Source: Hymenoscyphus infarciens (lineage: Eukaryota; Ascomycota; Leotiomycetes; Helotiales; Helotiaceae). Taken from it: DNA of 64,000 bases. The position numbers were made by a program, and so were the translations under genes. The stretch spans positions 1 to 64,000 of the forward strand of contig LLCB01000200.1 in NCBI GenBank assembly GCA_001414345.1, given 5' to 3'. The notes beneath the pieces are model-generated. The model was not told where the DNA came from and made no database searches. It worked only from the letters and a program-made list of their open reading frames with translations. Below, one piece after another: positions 1-11,699 of this stretch (positions within the stretch are counted from its first letter, which is position 1; the number at the start of each line of letters is the position of its first letter).

Positions 1-1261
1 GTCTAAAGAGAGTGTTTTTTTTTTTAAAGACGATTTAAGTAGCTTTTTATATATAAACCTTATATAATTTTTATATTCTAGTAGTCTTTAAATTTAAAGC
101 TACTAGTATATAAATTTAGTAAGTTATATAACTAAAGTAGGTTATATAATAGAGTATAGCTTTTATACTAGAGTTATTTCTACTAAATATAGTATACTAT
201 ATATAACTAGCTATATAACTACTAAGACCTAGTATATAAGCTACTCTTATCTTTAACTTTAACTTTAACTTAGACTTTAATATCTTTAACTTTAATACTT
301 TACTTTAATAACTTTAATATCTTTAATAATAATAATAATAACTAGCTATTAATATTACTATTATATTATATTTATTACTTAGTATTAAGCTACTTATTAG
401 CCTTATAATCTACGTTATCTTTATTATATTTACTATCTTAGTTATTTCTATATTACTAAATAATAATAATATACCTCTTATTTTTTAATAATTTAGATAT
501 ATTCTATAGTTAGACTTTTAACTAAGTAAACTAGAGCTCTTAAATTAGTTACTTAGTAAATTAGAAGTATTAGATTTATTATCTACGTTATTACTATTAC
601 TATTAGTATATACTATTTCTACTCTTACTTTCTAAACTAACATATATACTTTATAGTTTCTAACTAACCGACTAACTAACTAACTAATTAAACTAATTAT
701 ATTAAGACATATATATAGAGATAATATTATTTAGGTTAGTAAAATATTTAATAAAATAATTAGTAGAATTAGTAGAATTAGTAGAATTAGTAGAAGTAGA
801 ACTTAGGTATTCGACGAACTAAGGCATATTATATAAAAGTAGTATAGCTATATAATATATACCTAATTATATAATTTTAGTCTTTTTTAATATATATTTA
901 CTAGTAATAAATAGTTTTTAGTACTAATTTAAAGCTACTCTAATACTAAGTTATTAAGATAAGTCTAGAATTAAGTTAAACTAGTATCTAATACTAACTT
1001 AACTTATCTAACTTAGTTTATAACCTAGTTTAACTTATTAAAATAAGTTTAACTTATTAAAATAAGTTAGGTTTTACTACTATAAATTATCTTAAGTTAG
1101 TTTTAAAGTATATTTAACCTAGTTCTTAAATTATTTTAAACTACTTTAATCTAGTTTATAAACTAGCTTAAATATACTTTAAGAATTAGTCTAAATTATC
1201 TTAAGTTAAGGTTAAACTAGATTTAACTCTATCTTAAAACCTTTACTAATTAGTAGTAAAG
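1..1261 (+). mobile_element. Family A element A0, right part (left end outside window)
   Basis: The window opens inside the shared core of a family A element at its T-run (11-21) and runs to a family A right end, where the terminal GTAGTAAAG at 1,253-1,261 is followed by TA. The order of blocks matches the better preserved A5: core, eroded CTTCGA and CCGA tracts (now CTTTAA and CTAA), then the subterminal block with its repeated AACTTA/AAGTTA words. It is among the most heavily RIP-mutated copies. It interrupts a family C subterminal sequence that resumes at 1,262. Confidence 0.85.
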
Positions 1262-2085
1262 TATTTAGAACTTATTCTAAACCTATTAAAATCGATTTAA
1301 TACTAATTTAAACTACTTATATACTCTCTACTAGGGTTTTAAGCTAGTATTAACTTAGACTTAATACTAGTTTAATACTGGTTTAAGATATAAGTTATTT
1401 CTTAAAATAGCTTTAATATATTTTATAAAATAATTTAAAGTAATTTAAGTTAATTTATAAAACGATTTAAGATAAGAAACTAATTTATAAAATAATTTAA
1501 GAGAATTATAAAATAATTTAAAAGAATTTAAACTAATTTATAAAATAATTTAAAATAAGAAACTAATTTATAAAATAATTTAAAGTAAGAAACTAATTTA
1601 TAAAACGATTTAAGAGAATTTAGCTAATTTATAAAACGATTTAAAATAAGAAACTAATTTATAAAAGAATTTAAGATAATTTAAGCTAATTTATAAAATA
1701 ATTTAAAGTAACTTATAATCTAGCTTTTAACTTAGTTTAAAAAAAATATTAAAAATAAAGTATTTAAAAGAAAAAATAAAAAGTTTAAAAAGAGTGTTTT
1801 TTTTTTTAAAAGCGATTTAAGTAGCTTTTTATATATTAACTTTAATTAGTAATTATATATTAATAATTCTTAGAATTAGAGTTATAAGTATATAAAAAAT
1901 AAAAGTTATATAACTAAAGTAAGTTATATAGTAGAGTATAGCTTTTATACTAGAGTCGCTTTTACTAAATATAGTATACTACGTATAACTAGCTATATAA
2001 CTACTAAGACCTAGTATATAAGCTATCTCTATCTTCGACTTTAATAACTTTGACTTTAATATTTTTAACTTTAATATCTTTAACT

Positions 2086-2120
<35 letters not shown>

Positions 2121-3051
2121 TATCTATTAATATTACTATTATATTATATTCCTTACTTAGTATTAGACTACTTATTAGTATTATAATCTATATTATATTT
2201 ATTACGTTTACTACTCTAGTTAATTCTATATTATTAAATAATAACTCTTCTTTTTTAATAATTTAAGTATATTTTATAGTTAGACTTTTAATAGAGTGAA
2301 TTAAAAGCCTTAGATTTATTATCTATATTATTACTATTACTATTACTATTACTATTACTATTACTATTACTATTACTTTTATAGTATATACTATTTCTAT
2401 TCTTACTTCTTAAACTAACATATATACTTTATAGTTTCTAACTAACTAACTAACTAATTAATTAAACTAATTATATTAAGATATATATATAAAGATAACG
2501 TTATTTAAGTTAGTAGAATATTTAGTAGAATAATTAGTAGAATTAGTAGAATTAGTAGAATTAGTAAAATTAATAGAATTAGAACTTAAGTATTTAATAA
2601 ACTAAAGTATATTATATAAGAGTAGTATAGCTATATAATATATACCTAATTATATAATTCTAGTCTTTTTTTATATTTACTAGTAATTTTTTTAGTACTA
2701 ATTTAAAGCTACTCTAATACTAAGTTATTAAGATAGGTCTAGAATTAAGTTAAACTAGTATCTAATACTAACTTAACTTACCTAACCTAGTTCATAACCT
2801 AGTTTAACTTACTAAAACGAGTTAGGTTTTACTACTATAAATTATCTTAAGTTAGTTTTAAAGTATATTTAACCTAGTTCTTAAATTATTTTAAACTACT
2901 TTAATCTAGTTTATAAACTAGCTTAAACACGCTTTAGGAATTAGTCTAAATCACTTTAAGTTAGGGTTAAACTGGATTTAACCCTATCTTAAAACCCTTA
3001 CTAGTTAGTAGTAAAGTAGGTTTAAGTAAAAGTAAGTAGATATATATATAT
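1262..3051 (-). mobile_element. Family C left-end remnant, split by A1
   Basis: Bases 1,262-1,315 and 3,017-3,051 together make the inverted left end of a family C element. The uninterrupted version is at 55,470-55,550, where TTTAAACTAGGTTTAAG reads straight through. Here the A1 element sits at the TA in the middle of that string. The terminus, eroded to GTAGATATATATATA, lies about 3,037-3,051 and abuts Ty3/gypsy integrase sequence, so this family C element had apparently inserted into the retrotransposon. The rest of it lies to the left of the window. Confidence 0.75.
1316..3016 (+). mobile_element. Family A element A1, complete (1.70 kb)
   Basis: Both ends are present: left CTTATATACTCTCTACTAGG at 1,316 and right GTAGTAAAG ending at 3,016, flanked by TA at 1,314-1,315 and 3,017-3,018. 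Order: left TIR; array of AAAACGATTTAAAGTAAGAAA-type repeats (about 1,420-1,700); T-run and shared core from about 1,790; right subterminal block; right TIR. No protein-coding frame. The host sequence is recognisable on both sides (family C end), which fixes the insertion to a TA. Strongly RIP-mutated. Confidence 0.9.
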
Positions 3052-3052
3052 T

Positions 3053-3454
3053 CTATATAATATTTATATATAAACTTTAAATTATTTTTAAAAGATAAAT
3101 ATAGATTTAATACTATATTAGTATTTATTAACTAACTTAGAAAGAATTTAATATTAATACTCTATTACTTAACTATAAATACTAAAAGACTAACTAAACT
3201 CTTTATTTAATAGATTTACTATTTTAATTATTACTTTAAATTAATTATATCTAATTAAAGACCTTAATTTATATTATTATTTTAGACTAAATTTTATTAA
3301 ATAATTAGTATTAAGCTTAAGCTTAATACTATTTACTATAAATAAATAGATAAATAGATAGAGATAATAAACTAATATATTAATTAAAAACTAAAGCTTT
3401 TTATAACCTACTATTAAGATAACTAAAGTAATTTAATCTCTTTAATAAATAAAG
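3053..3454 (+). pseudogene. Ty3/gypsy integrase core, RIP-decayed fragment
   Basis: In one plus-strand frame (about 3,250-3,454) the residues, allowing TAA/TAG for former Gln/Trp codons, follow the integrase catalytic core of Ty3/gypsy elements: RP-stop-F, then an IKLKLN stretch, the position of the HPQTDGQTE motif eroded to YK-stop-ID, then IIN-stop-YIN and YY-stop-DN-stop-SNL, where QDNWSNL is usual. The 5' part of Pol is missing because a family C element ends at 3,051. The reading continues after the A2 insertion at 5,155. It is non-functional, with stops throughout. Family assignment is confident because many spaced residues match in order. Confidence 0.85.
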
Positions 3455-3456
3455 TA

Positions 3457-4053
3457 CTTTACTACTAACTAATAAGGGTTTTAAGATAAGGTTAAATCTA
3501 GTTTAACTTTAACTTAAGATAATTTAGACTAATTCTTAAAGTATATTTAAGCTAGTTTATAAACTAAATTAAAGTAGTTTAAAATAATTTAAGAACTAGG
3601 TTAAATATACTTTAAAACTAACTTAAGATAATTTATAATAGTAAAACCTAACTCGTTTTAATAAGTTAAACTTATTTTAATAAGTTAAACTAAGTTATAA
3701 ACTAGGTTAGGTAAGTTAAGTTAGTATTAGATACTAGTTTAACTTAATTCTAGACCTATCTTAAACTAGTAACTTAGTATTAAAATAGCCTTAAATTAGT
3801 ACTAAAAACTATTTATTACTAGTAAATATATATTAAAAAAGACTAAAATTATATAATTAGGTATATATTATATAGTTATACTACTCTTATATAATATACT
3901 CTAGTTTATTAAATACCTAAGTTTAAGTCTTACTTCTACTAATTTTACTAATTCTACTAATTCTATTAATTATTCTATTAAATATTCTATTAAATATTCT
4001 ATTAACCTAAATAATATTATCTTTATATATATATCTTAATATAATTAGTTTAA

Positions 4054-4114
<61 letters not shown>

Positions 4115-5152
4115 CTAAAACTATAAAGTATATATATTAGTTTAAGAAGTAAGAGTAGAAATAGTATATACTAATAATAATAGTAATAATATAGATAATA
4201 AATCTAATACTTCTAATTTACTCTACTAAAAGTCTAACTATAAAATATACTTATACTAGCTAATATTATTTAATAATATAGAATTAACTAGAGTAGTAAA
4301 TATAATAAATATAACTTAGATTATAATACTAATAAGTAGTCTAAGGCTAAGTAATAAATATAATATAATAGTAAGAGATAGTTATTATTATTATTATTAT
4401 TATTAATATTAAAGTTAAAGATATTAAAGTTAAAGTATTAAAGTTAAAGTTAAAGTTAAAGTTAAAGTCAAAGTTAAAGATAGAAGTAGTTTATATACTA
4501 GGTCTTAGTAGTTATATAGCTAGTTATATATAGTATACTATATTTAGTAAGAGTAACTCTAGTATAAAAGCTATACTCTACTATATAATCTACTTTAGTT
4601 ATATAACTTTTATTTTTTATATACTTATAGCTCTAATTCTAAGGATTATTAATATATAATTACTAATTAAAGTTAATATATAAAAAGCTACTTAAATCGC
4701 TTTTAAAAAAAAAATACTCTCTTTAAACTTTTTATTTTTCTTCTAAGTACTTTATTTTTAATATATTTTTTAAACTAAGTTAAAAGCTAGATTATAAGTT
4801 AGTTTCTAATTTTAAATTATTTTATAAATTAGCTTAAATTACTTTAAATTGTTTTATAAATTAGTTTCTTACTTTAAATTATTTTATAAATTAACTTAAA
4901 TTCTTTTAAATCGTTTTATAAATTAGTTTCTTACTTTAAATTATCTTATAAATTAGCTTAAATTCCTTTAAATTATTTTATAAATTAGTTTCTTATCTTA
5001 AATTATTTTATAAATTAGCTTAAATTACTTTAAATTGTTTTATAAAACATATTAGAACTACTTTAAGAAATAACTTATATCTTGAACTAGTATTAAACTA
5101 GTATTAAGTCTAAGTTAATACTAGCTCAAAACCCTAGTAGAGAGTATATAAG
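3457..5152 (-). mobile_element. Family A element A2, complete, reversed (1.70 kb)
   Basis: Starts with the inverted right end CTTTACTACTAACTAATAAG and ends with the inverted left end (CCCTAGTAGAGAGTATATAAG), flanked by TA at 3,455-3,456 and 5,153-5,154. It splits the Ty3/gypsy integrase frame, whose sense continues on the far side. It holds a long GTTA tetranucleotide run (about 4,053-4,113), the RIP product of the CCGA tract still seen in A5 and A6, and the AAATTGTTTTATAAATTAG subterminal array at 4,800-5,050. Confidence 0.9.
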
Positions 5153-5154
5153 TA

Positions 5155-5808
5155 TAAATAACACTTCTATACTTATCTATTAGTATAACCTCTTATTAGT
5201 ATAAGTTTAGACTCGACTTAAAGACTTTATAGAACTAGAATACGCTATAAACTTCTATTCCCTAGAAATAACTTAACTATAATAAAATAGTAAAAGTAGT
5301 CTAATATATATACTCTATTTAAAAGATAGCTAAAGATAATATAAGTAAGGCCTAGAAAAAGATAAAAGATAGTATAAATTAGTACTAAAGAGCTATTAAC
5401 TAGAACGTTAGAAATAAAGTCTACTTATTTACTAAGAATCTTAAGATATATTATCTTAGCTAAAAGCTTATTAAATAGTAGATAGAACCTTTTAAAATAC
5501 TAGAATATATAAGATACTTCTATAGGCTAAAACTTCTTAAAAGCTTGTTAATTTATAATATTTTTACTCTTAATATACTTTTAAAGAATCTAAATACTCT
5601 CTTACTAGAATAAGAGGCTCTAAAGCTCTTACTAGATATTATTAAAGATATATAAGAATAGAAGATATAAGAAATACTTAGTAGTAGACTTTTTAGAAAA
5701 TAGCTATAATATTAAGTAAAATAGATTAGATATAATTTAAATCCTACTTAGTATCTTATAGATAATTTTTAGAGTTTACTATATTATTAAAGAGACTTTT
5801 ATACTAAA
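5155..5808 (+). pseudogene. Ty3/gypsy integrase C-terminus and chromodomain, RIP-decayed
   Basis: Continues the integrase frame after A2. Visible in order: the linker after the catalytic core; a KVYL..TKNLK motif and KLIK (about 5,410-5,470), as in the integrase GPY/F region; IEPFKILEYI (about 5,480-5,515); YRLKLLKSL and YNIF (about 5,522-5,568), matching the usual YRLxLP...hNVF; then EILSSRLF and a Y-stop-VK-stop-IRY segment (about 5,668-5,735), the place and pattern of the chromodomain YLVKWxGY motif. Known: such chromointegrases direct insertion to heterochromatin. A3 interrupts the end; the tail resumes at about 7,622 (to about 7,680). Inactive. Confidence 0.88.
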
Positions 5809-5810
5809 TA

Positions 5811-7619
5811 CTTTACTACTAACTCGCGAGAGTTTTAAGTTAGAGTTGAATCGAGTTTAGAGGTGATTTAAACTAATTCTAGAAGCGTATTCGAGCTAGT
5901 TTATAAAATAGATTAAAGTAGTTTAAAATAATTCAAGAACTAGGTTTAATATACTTTAAAACCGACTTAAGATAATTCATAGTAGTAAAACCTAACTCGT
6001 TTCAGCGAGTCGAACTCGTTTTAGTAAGTCGAACTCGTTTTAGCGAGTTAAACCGGGTTATAAACCGAGTTAGGTAAGTTAAGTTAGTATTAGACACTAG
6101 TTCAACTTAATTCTAGACTCGTCTTAAACTAGTAACTTAGTATTAGAGTAGTCTTAAATTAGTACTAAAAACTATTTATTACTAGTAAATATATATTAAA
6201 AAAGACTAAAATCACGTAATTAGGCGTATATTATATAGCTATACTACTCTTATATAACGTGCCCTAGTTCGTCGAATACCTAAGTCCGAGTTCTACTTCT
6301 ACTAATTCTACTAATTCCACCGATTCTACTAATTATTCTACTGAATAATCTACTAAATATTCTACTAACCTAAATAACGTTATCTCTATATATATACCTC
6401 GATATAATTAGTTCGATTAGTTAGTCGGTTAGTTAGTTAGTTAGTTAGAAACTATAAAGTATATACGTTAGTTTAGGAAGTAAGAGTAGAAATAGTATAT
6501 ACTAATAGCAATAGCGATAACGTAGATAACAAATCCGAATTCGCTAGAGAACTAATTCGAGGGCTCTAATTCGCTCTACTAAAAGTCTAACCGTGAAATA
6601 TATCTAAATCGTCGAAAAAGAAGAGATATATTATTATTATTCGATAACGTAGAATTAACTAGAGTAGCGAATACGACGAAGACAACGTAGATTATAAGGC
6701 TAATAAGCGGCTTAATACCGAGTAACGAATATAATATAATAGCGATATTAATAGCTAGTTATTGTCGTCGTTATTAAAGATATTAAAGTCGTTGAAGTAA
6801 AGTGTCGAAGTTAAAGATGTCGAAGTTAAAGTCGAAGTCGAAGTCGAAGATAGAGATAGCCTATATATCTATAGGTCTTAGCAGTTATATAGCTAGTTAT
6901 ATATAGTATACTGTATTTAGTAAGAGCGACTCTAGTATAAAAGCTATACTCTACTATATAACCTACTTTAGTTATATAACTTCTATCTTTTATAAACTAG
7001 TAGCTCTATTTATAAGAATTATTAATATATAATTACTAATTAAAGTTAATATATAAAAAGTCTCTTAAATCGCTTTTAAAAAAAAAAACACTCTCTTTAG
7101 ACTTTTTATTTTTTCTTCTAAGTACTTTATTTTAGATATATTTTTTAAACTAAGTTAAGAGCTAGATTATAAGTTAGTTTATAATTTTAAATCGTTTTAT
7201 AAATCGGTTTCTTACTTTAAATTGTTTTATAAATTAGCTTAAATTACCTTAAATCGTTTTATAAATCGGTTTCTTACTTTAAATTATTTTATAAATTACT
7301 TTAAATCGTTTTATAAATTAGTTTCTTACTTTAAATCGTTTTATAAATCATCTTAAATCGTTTCATAAATCGGTTTCTTACTTTAAATCGTTTTATAAAT
7401 TATCTTAAATCGTTTTATAAATCGGTTTCTTACTTTAAATCGTTTTATAAATCACTTTAAATCGTTTTATAAATCGGTTTCTTACTTTAAATCGGTTTAT
7501 AAATCGGCTTAAATTACTTTAAATCGTTTTATAAAACGTATTAATATCTTGAACCGGTATTAAACCGGTATTAAGTCTAAGTTAATACTAGCTCAAAACC
7601 CTAGTAGAGGGTATATAAG
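5811..7619 (-). mobile_element. Family A element A3, complete, reversed (1.81 kb)
   Basis: Inverted right end CTTTACTACTAACTCGCGAG at 5,811 and inverted left end CTAGTAGAGGGTATATAAG ending at 7,619. The left flank is TA (5,809-5,810); the right flank is TT, so the second copy of the duplication has probably mutated. It lies within the last part of the Ty3/gypsy chromodomain frame. Many CG dinucleotides survive (CGAACTCGTTTTAG, AAATCGTTTTATAAATCGG arrays), so it is younger or less mutated than A0-A2. Confidence 0.9.
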
Positions 7620-7621
7620 TT

Positions 7622-9934
7622 TCTAAAAGAGCTAAGACTACTCTAACACCTCTCTAAATAGATTAATATATAGGAATTAGATAAGAATTATATAAAAGAG
7701 TTAATTTATAAAACTCTATTAATACTCTCTAATTCTAGTTACTTTTAATAAGGAACTTATAATAAAAACTTAAGATAAAATACTAACTAGTAAGAAGATT
7801 TAAAGTTAATAAAGTAAAGAACTAAGACTAAGTTACTATTAAAATAAAGCCTATACCTTCTCTCCTTTCTCTAACTTATTATCCTCCTCTCTACTCTTCT
7901 AAGTATAAGAAGCTTAAATTAGCTCTTCCTCTACTATCTCCTCCTTATAAGAGCGCTTCTTACCTTAATAACCTCTTATAACTAGCTTTAAGAGAGACGC
8001 TTATAAACTCTTTAGATAGGTCTTAAAAAGGACTTAAACCTAGGTTTAGACAGAGGTTCTACTCTCTATAGTATAGTATAAGAACTATTAAATATTAGTA
8101 ACTAAAACCCCTTTAATAAGTAAGAGATACTTATAGTAACCTTAGTATAAAGCGTCTAAGTCTCCTCTAAGAGAGTAAACTATACCTTTAAACTATTTTT
8201 TAGTATCTCTATGCTAGTAATAACTAATACCTTATCTAAGGCCTTAATAGCTCTCTTAATCTCCTTCTTCTTCTCTTTAAGCTTAAGCTTACTAAACTCC
8301 TTTCTAATAAACTATAACAACTACCTAAGTTAGAACAAATTTAGTATATATTCGAGATTAAACTTACTAAGATATATATAGTATTCTACTTAATATAATA
8401 CCTATACTTCTTCAACTTCAGCTTCTTAAAAGTATATATATAATCTCTATTCTAAGATTTTATTTAAAAGTACTAAATATAGCAGACTTAGTATATAGCT
8501 AGAAGTATACTAGGAGGATATAAGAGAAGTATTTTACTATATTAGCTTAGCTCTAAATCAGGTCTAATTAAGAAGAGAAGAACTTACTTTTATATATATA
8601 TATAATATATATATATATTCTAGAAGACAAGTTAGTATATAAGAATATATCTAATTAGAAGGTATTCTTACTATTTATATTATTTAGATAAAAAGAAAAT
8701 AAGAAGAGAAGTTAGAATCGAGGAAAAGTCGCTTACTAATATACTACTTATAATAATAGCTATCGTTTTATAATTATTATTTATTACTTAATAATTACTA
8801 TTATAATATATAATAATAGTAAGAATATAACAACTCTATAGTAGTATACTACTCTCTATCTAATAGCTAATAATTAGCCTCTCTTCTATTTATATCTATT
8901 ATTATATAATATATAGTAGTAAACAAAGAGCGATTAGCTCTTAAATAATAATACTACTAGCTACTAACTTTATAATAACTACTAAATAATATAATAAAGA
9001 GATAAATAATACTCTAATTAACCTAATACTATACTAATCGATAACTAAAGACTTAGAACGAGTCTTTTTAAAAGAGAGAGGATATAATAGTATACTATCC
9101 TAGATTATTATATAATAATACTATTTTAAATTATTAAGATTTATAAAACTACTAATATCTCTAAGTACTACTAATACCTCTAATACCTCTAGGTCGAGAT
9201 TATAAATAACTACTACTTATATAAGCAAAGTACTAAAGGTATTAATATCCGACATTTATATATAGAAGAGATTAAGGTTTAGCTCTTATTATTTAGTATT
9301 AGCTATATTAGATAAGGCTCGGTTATTATTATTATTAGAACTTAGTAGCTTCTAATCTCTTATATATAGACGTTTATATTTAGTATAAAAGAGAGACAGT
9401 TATTATTTTCTTCTATATTAGTGCCTAGTATCTATATACTATTAGTATATAATAAGCACTTATACTAGTACTTAATTATACTAGTATAGTATAATATCTC
9501 TAATATCTCTAGATCGACGATACGTAGCTTAGATAAATAGTACCTGATATAGATCACTAGTATCCGACGGACTAAATACTATCTAATAGACTAAATATAA
9601 TCTAAGTATACGGATTAACACTATCTAACGAACTGAATACTATCCGACAGAGTAAACACTATCTAAGTATATAGATTAACACTATCTAACGGATTAGTTA
9701 TATCCGTAGTTTTAGACTTAGAACTATACTAGTATTAGACTAGAAGGCTAGCGATAGCCTATATATATATATAGAGTAGATAGCTTCTTAGTTTTTTATT
9801 TAAGTTAATTAATTCTTTTTCACCTTTCACTTCTTACGTAATCTATTGTTACTTTATAAACTATAACTAATCTAAGATATACGTTATTCTACTATACGCA
9901 CTCTTATATACCTCTACTATAGTTGTATATATTT
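7622..9934. other. Decayed sequence: end of Ty3/gypsy, then unidentified
   Basis: The first about 60 bases continue the tail of the chromodomain frame. Beyond that I see AT-rich sequence with no reading frame I recognise and no clear long terminal repeat. Small repeats occur at 9,540-9,700, where CTATCTAACGGA/CTAAATA-type words recur. Family A and C termini are absent. At 9,935 sequence begins that is duplicated at about 24,490. Confidence 0.5.
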
Positions 9935-10386
9935 CGTACTATTATAGCTATATAGATATTTAGAAATAGCTAATTAATAGTATTATATTATCTTCTTAGA
10001 GAGTTTTAATATTAGTTAGCCTAGTTTATTAGTATATAGCTATCTTAAATTAAAACACTCTTTTATAGTTATTACTATATATAAAACTTTAAAAGATAAG
10101 AAAAATTAGAAAGGTTATACTCTTAAAAGATATATTTGCTTTATAACGAATTATATATAAGACGCGAAACTAGAAGCTAGTAATATTAATAGGCTCTCTA
10201 GTTATCTAATCCTAGACTTTAAGAATACTACTTTTAAGAGCGTTTATTATATACTTAAGTACGTTTATAAGCCTTATTAGTTATTATTTATTTTCTACTT
10301 TATAACTCTATTTATATAGTTTACTAAGTTAAATAAGCTAGATAAGGTTAGAGTAATAAAGCTTAGAATAGAGTATCTTAAATATA
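9935..10386 (+). pseudogene. Second copy of the B1 cargo gene, cut off by C1
   Basis: Aligns by eye over about 450 bases with 24,490-24,929: shared words include TTTTAATATTAGTTAGCCT, AGATAAGAAAAATTAGAAA and AAGCTTAGAATAGAGTA. Both copies read in the same plus-strand frame with TAA/TAG stops only. The match stops exactly at the TA where the left end of C1 begins (10,387), while the copy at 24,929 continues through that point. Function unknown. Two copies imply that this gene belonged to a repeated mobile element. Confidence 0.75.
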
Positions 10387-11699
10387 CGTATATATCTACT
10401 CGCTTTTACTTAAACCTAGTTTAAATTAGTATTAAGTCGATTTTAATAGGTTTAGAATAAGTTCTAAATAGGTTTTAAATAGGTTTTAAATAGGTTCTAA
10501 ATAGGTTCTAAACCTATTTAGAAAGGTTCTAAACCTATTCTAAATTATAGAAACGTTCTAAGCTATTACTAGACTATAGTTTAAAGAGGTTCTAAAAGGT
10601 TCTAAACCTATTTAGAACTTATTTAAAGAGGTTCTAAACCTATTCTAAATTAATTAGAATTGTTAAAATAATTAGAGCTATAGCTAGCTATAGTTTAGAG
10701 AGGTTCTAAACCTATTCTAAACCTATTCTAAACCTATTTAAAGACGTTCTAAACCTATTTAGAGACGTTCTAAACCTATTCTAAATTAATCGAAATCGTT
10801 GAATTAATTAGAGCTATAGCTAGCTATATTTTAGAGAGGTTTAGAGTAGTTCTAAGTAGTTTTAAATTACTTCTAAGCTATTCTATTATATTCTTAGCTA
10901 TAGGTTAGCTACGTATTAATACTAGTAAGTTTTAAAAAGTACTTAGGAAAAAAAAAAAAAGTCTAAAAAGAGTGTTTTTTTTTAAAAGCGATTTAAGTAA
11001 CTTTTTATATATTAACTTTAGTTAGTACTTATATACTCTCTACTAGGGTTTTAAGCTAGTATTAACTTAGACTTAATACCGGTTTAATACTAGTTTAAGA
11101 TATAAGTTATTTCTTAAAGTAGCTCTAATACGTTTTATAAAACGATTTAAAGTAATTTAAGTTAATTTATAAAACAATTTAAAGTAAGAAACCGATTTAT
11201 AAAACGATTTAAAGTAAGAAACCGATTTATAAAACAATTTAAGATAATTTAAGCTGATTTATAAAACAATTCAAGGTAATTTAACCTGATTTATAAAACG
11301 ATTTAAAATTAGAAACTAACTTATAATCTAGCTCTTAACTTACTATACTGCTGAACCGCTATTTGCTTAATACTAATTCAACTCCGATTCGACTCCGATT
11401 CGACTCCGATTCGACTCTGGTTTAAATTAAAGTCGACCTAGAGTTGGATTAGTATTAGAGTAGTTCTATTAGTTCGGAACCGATTTAGAACCGATTTAGA
11501 ACCGGTTTAGAACTGGTTTAGAACTGGTTTAGAGAGGTTCTACTAGTTTAGAGCTAATTTAGAACTAGTTCTAAACTAGTTTAGAGAGGTTCTACTAGTT
11601 TAGAGCCGTTTAGAGCCGCTTTAGAACCGATTTAGAGCTAGGTTTAAAAGAGAGCTAAATCAGTTTCTTAATCTATAATACCTTAAATATATCTAATTT

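Noticed and set aside
1314..1340. Telomere-like AGGGTT in family A ends
   Set aside because: Single occurrence per end inside CTAGGGTTTT; it is part of the TIR, not a tandem TTAGGG array.
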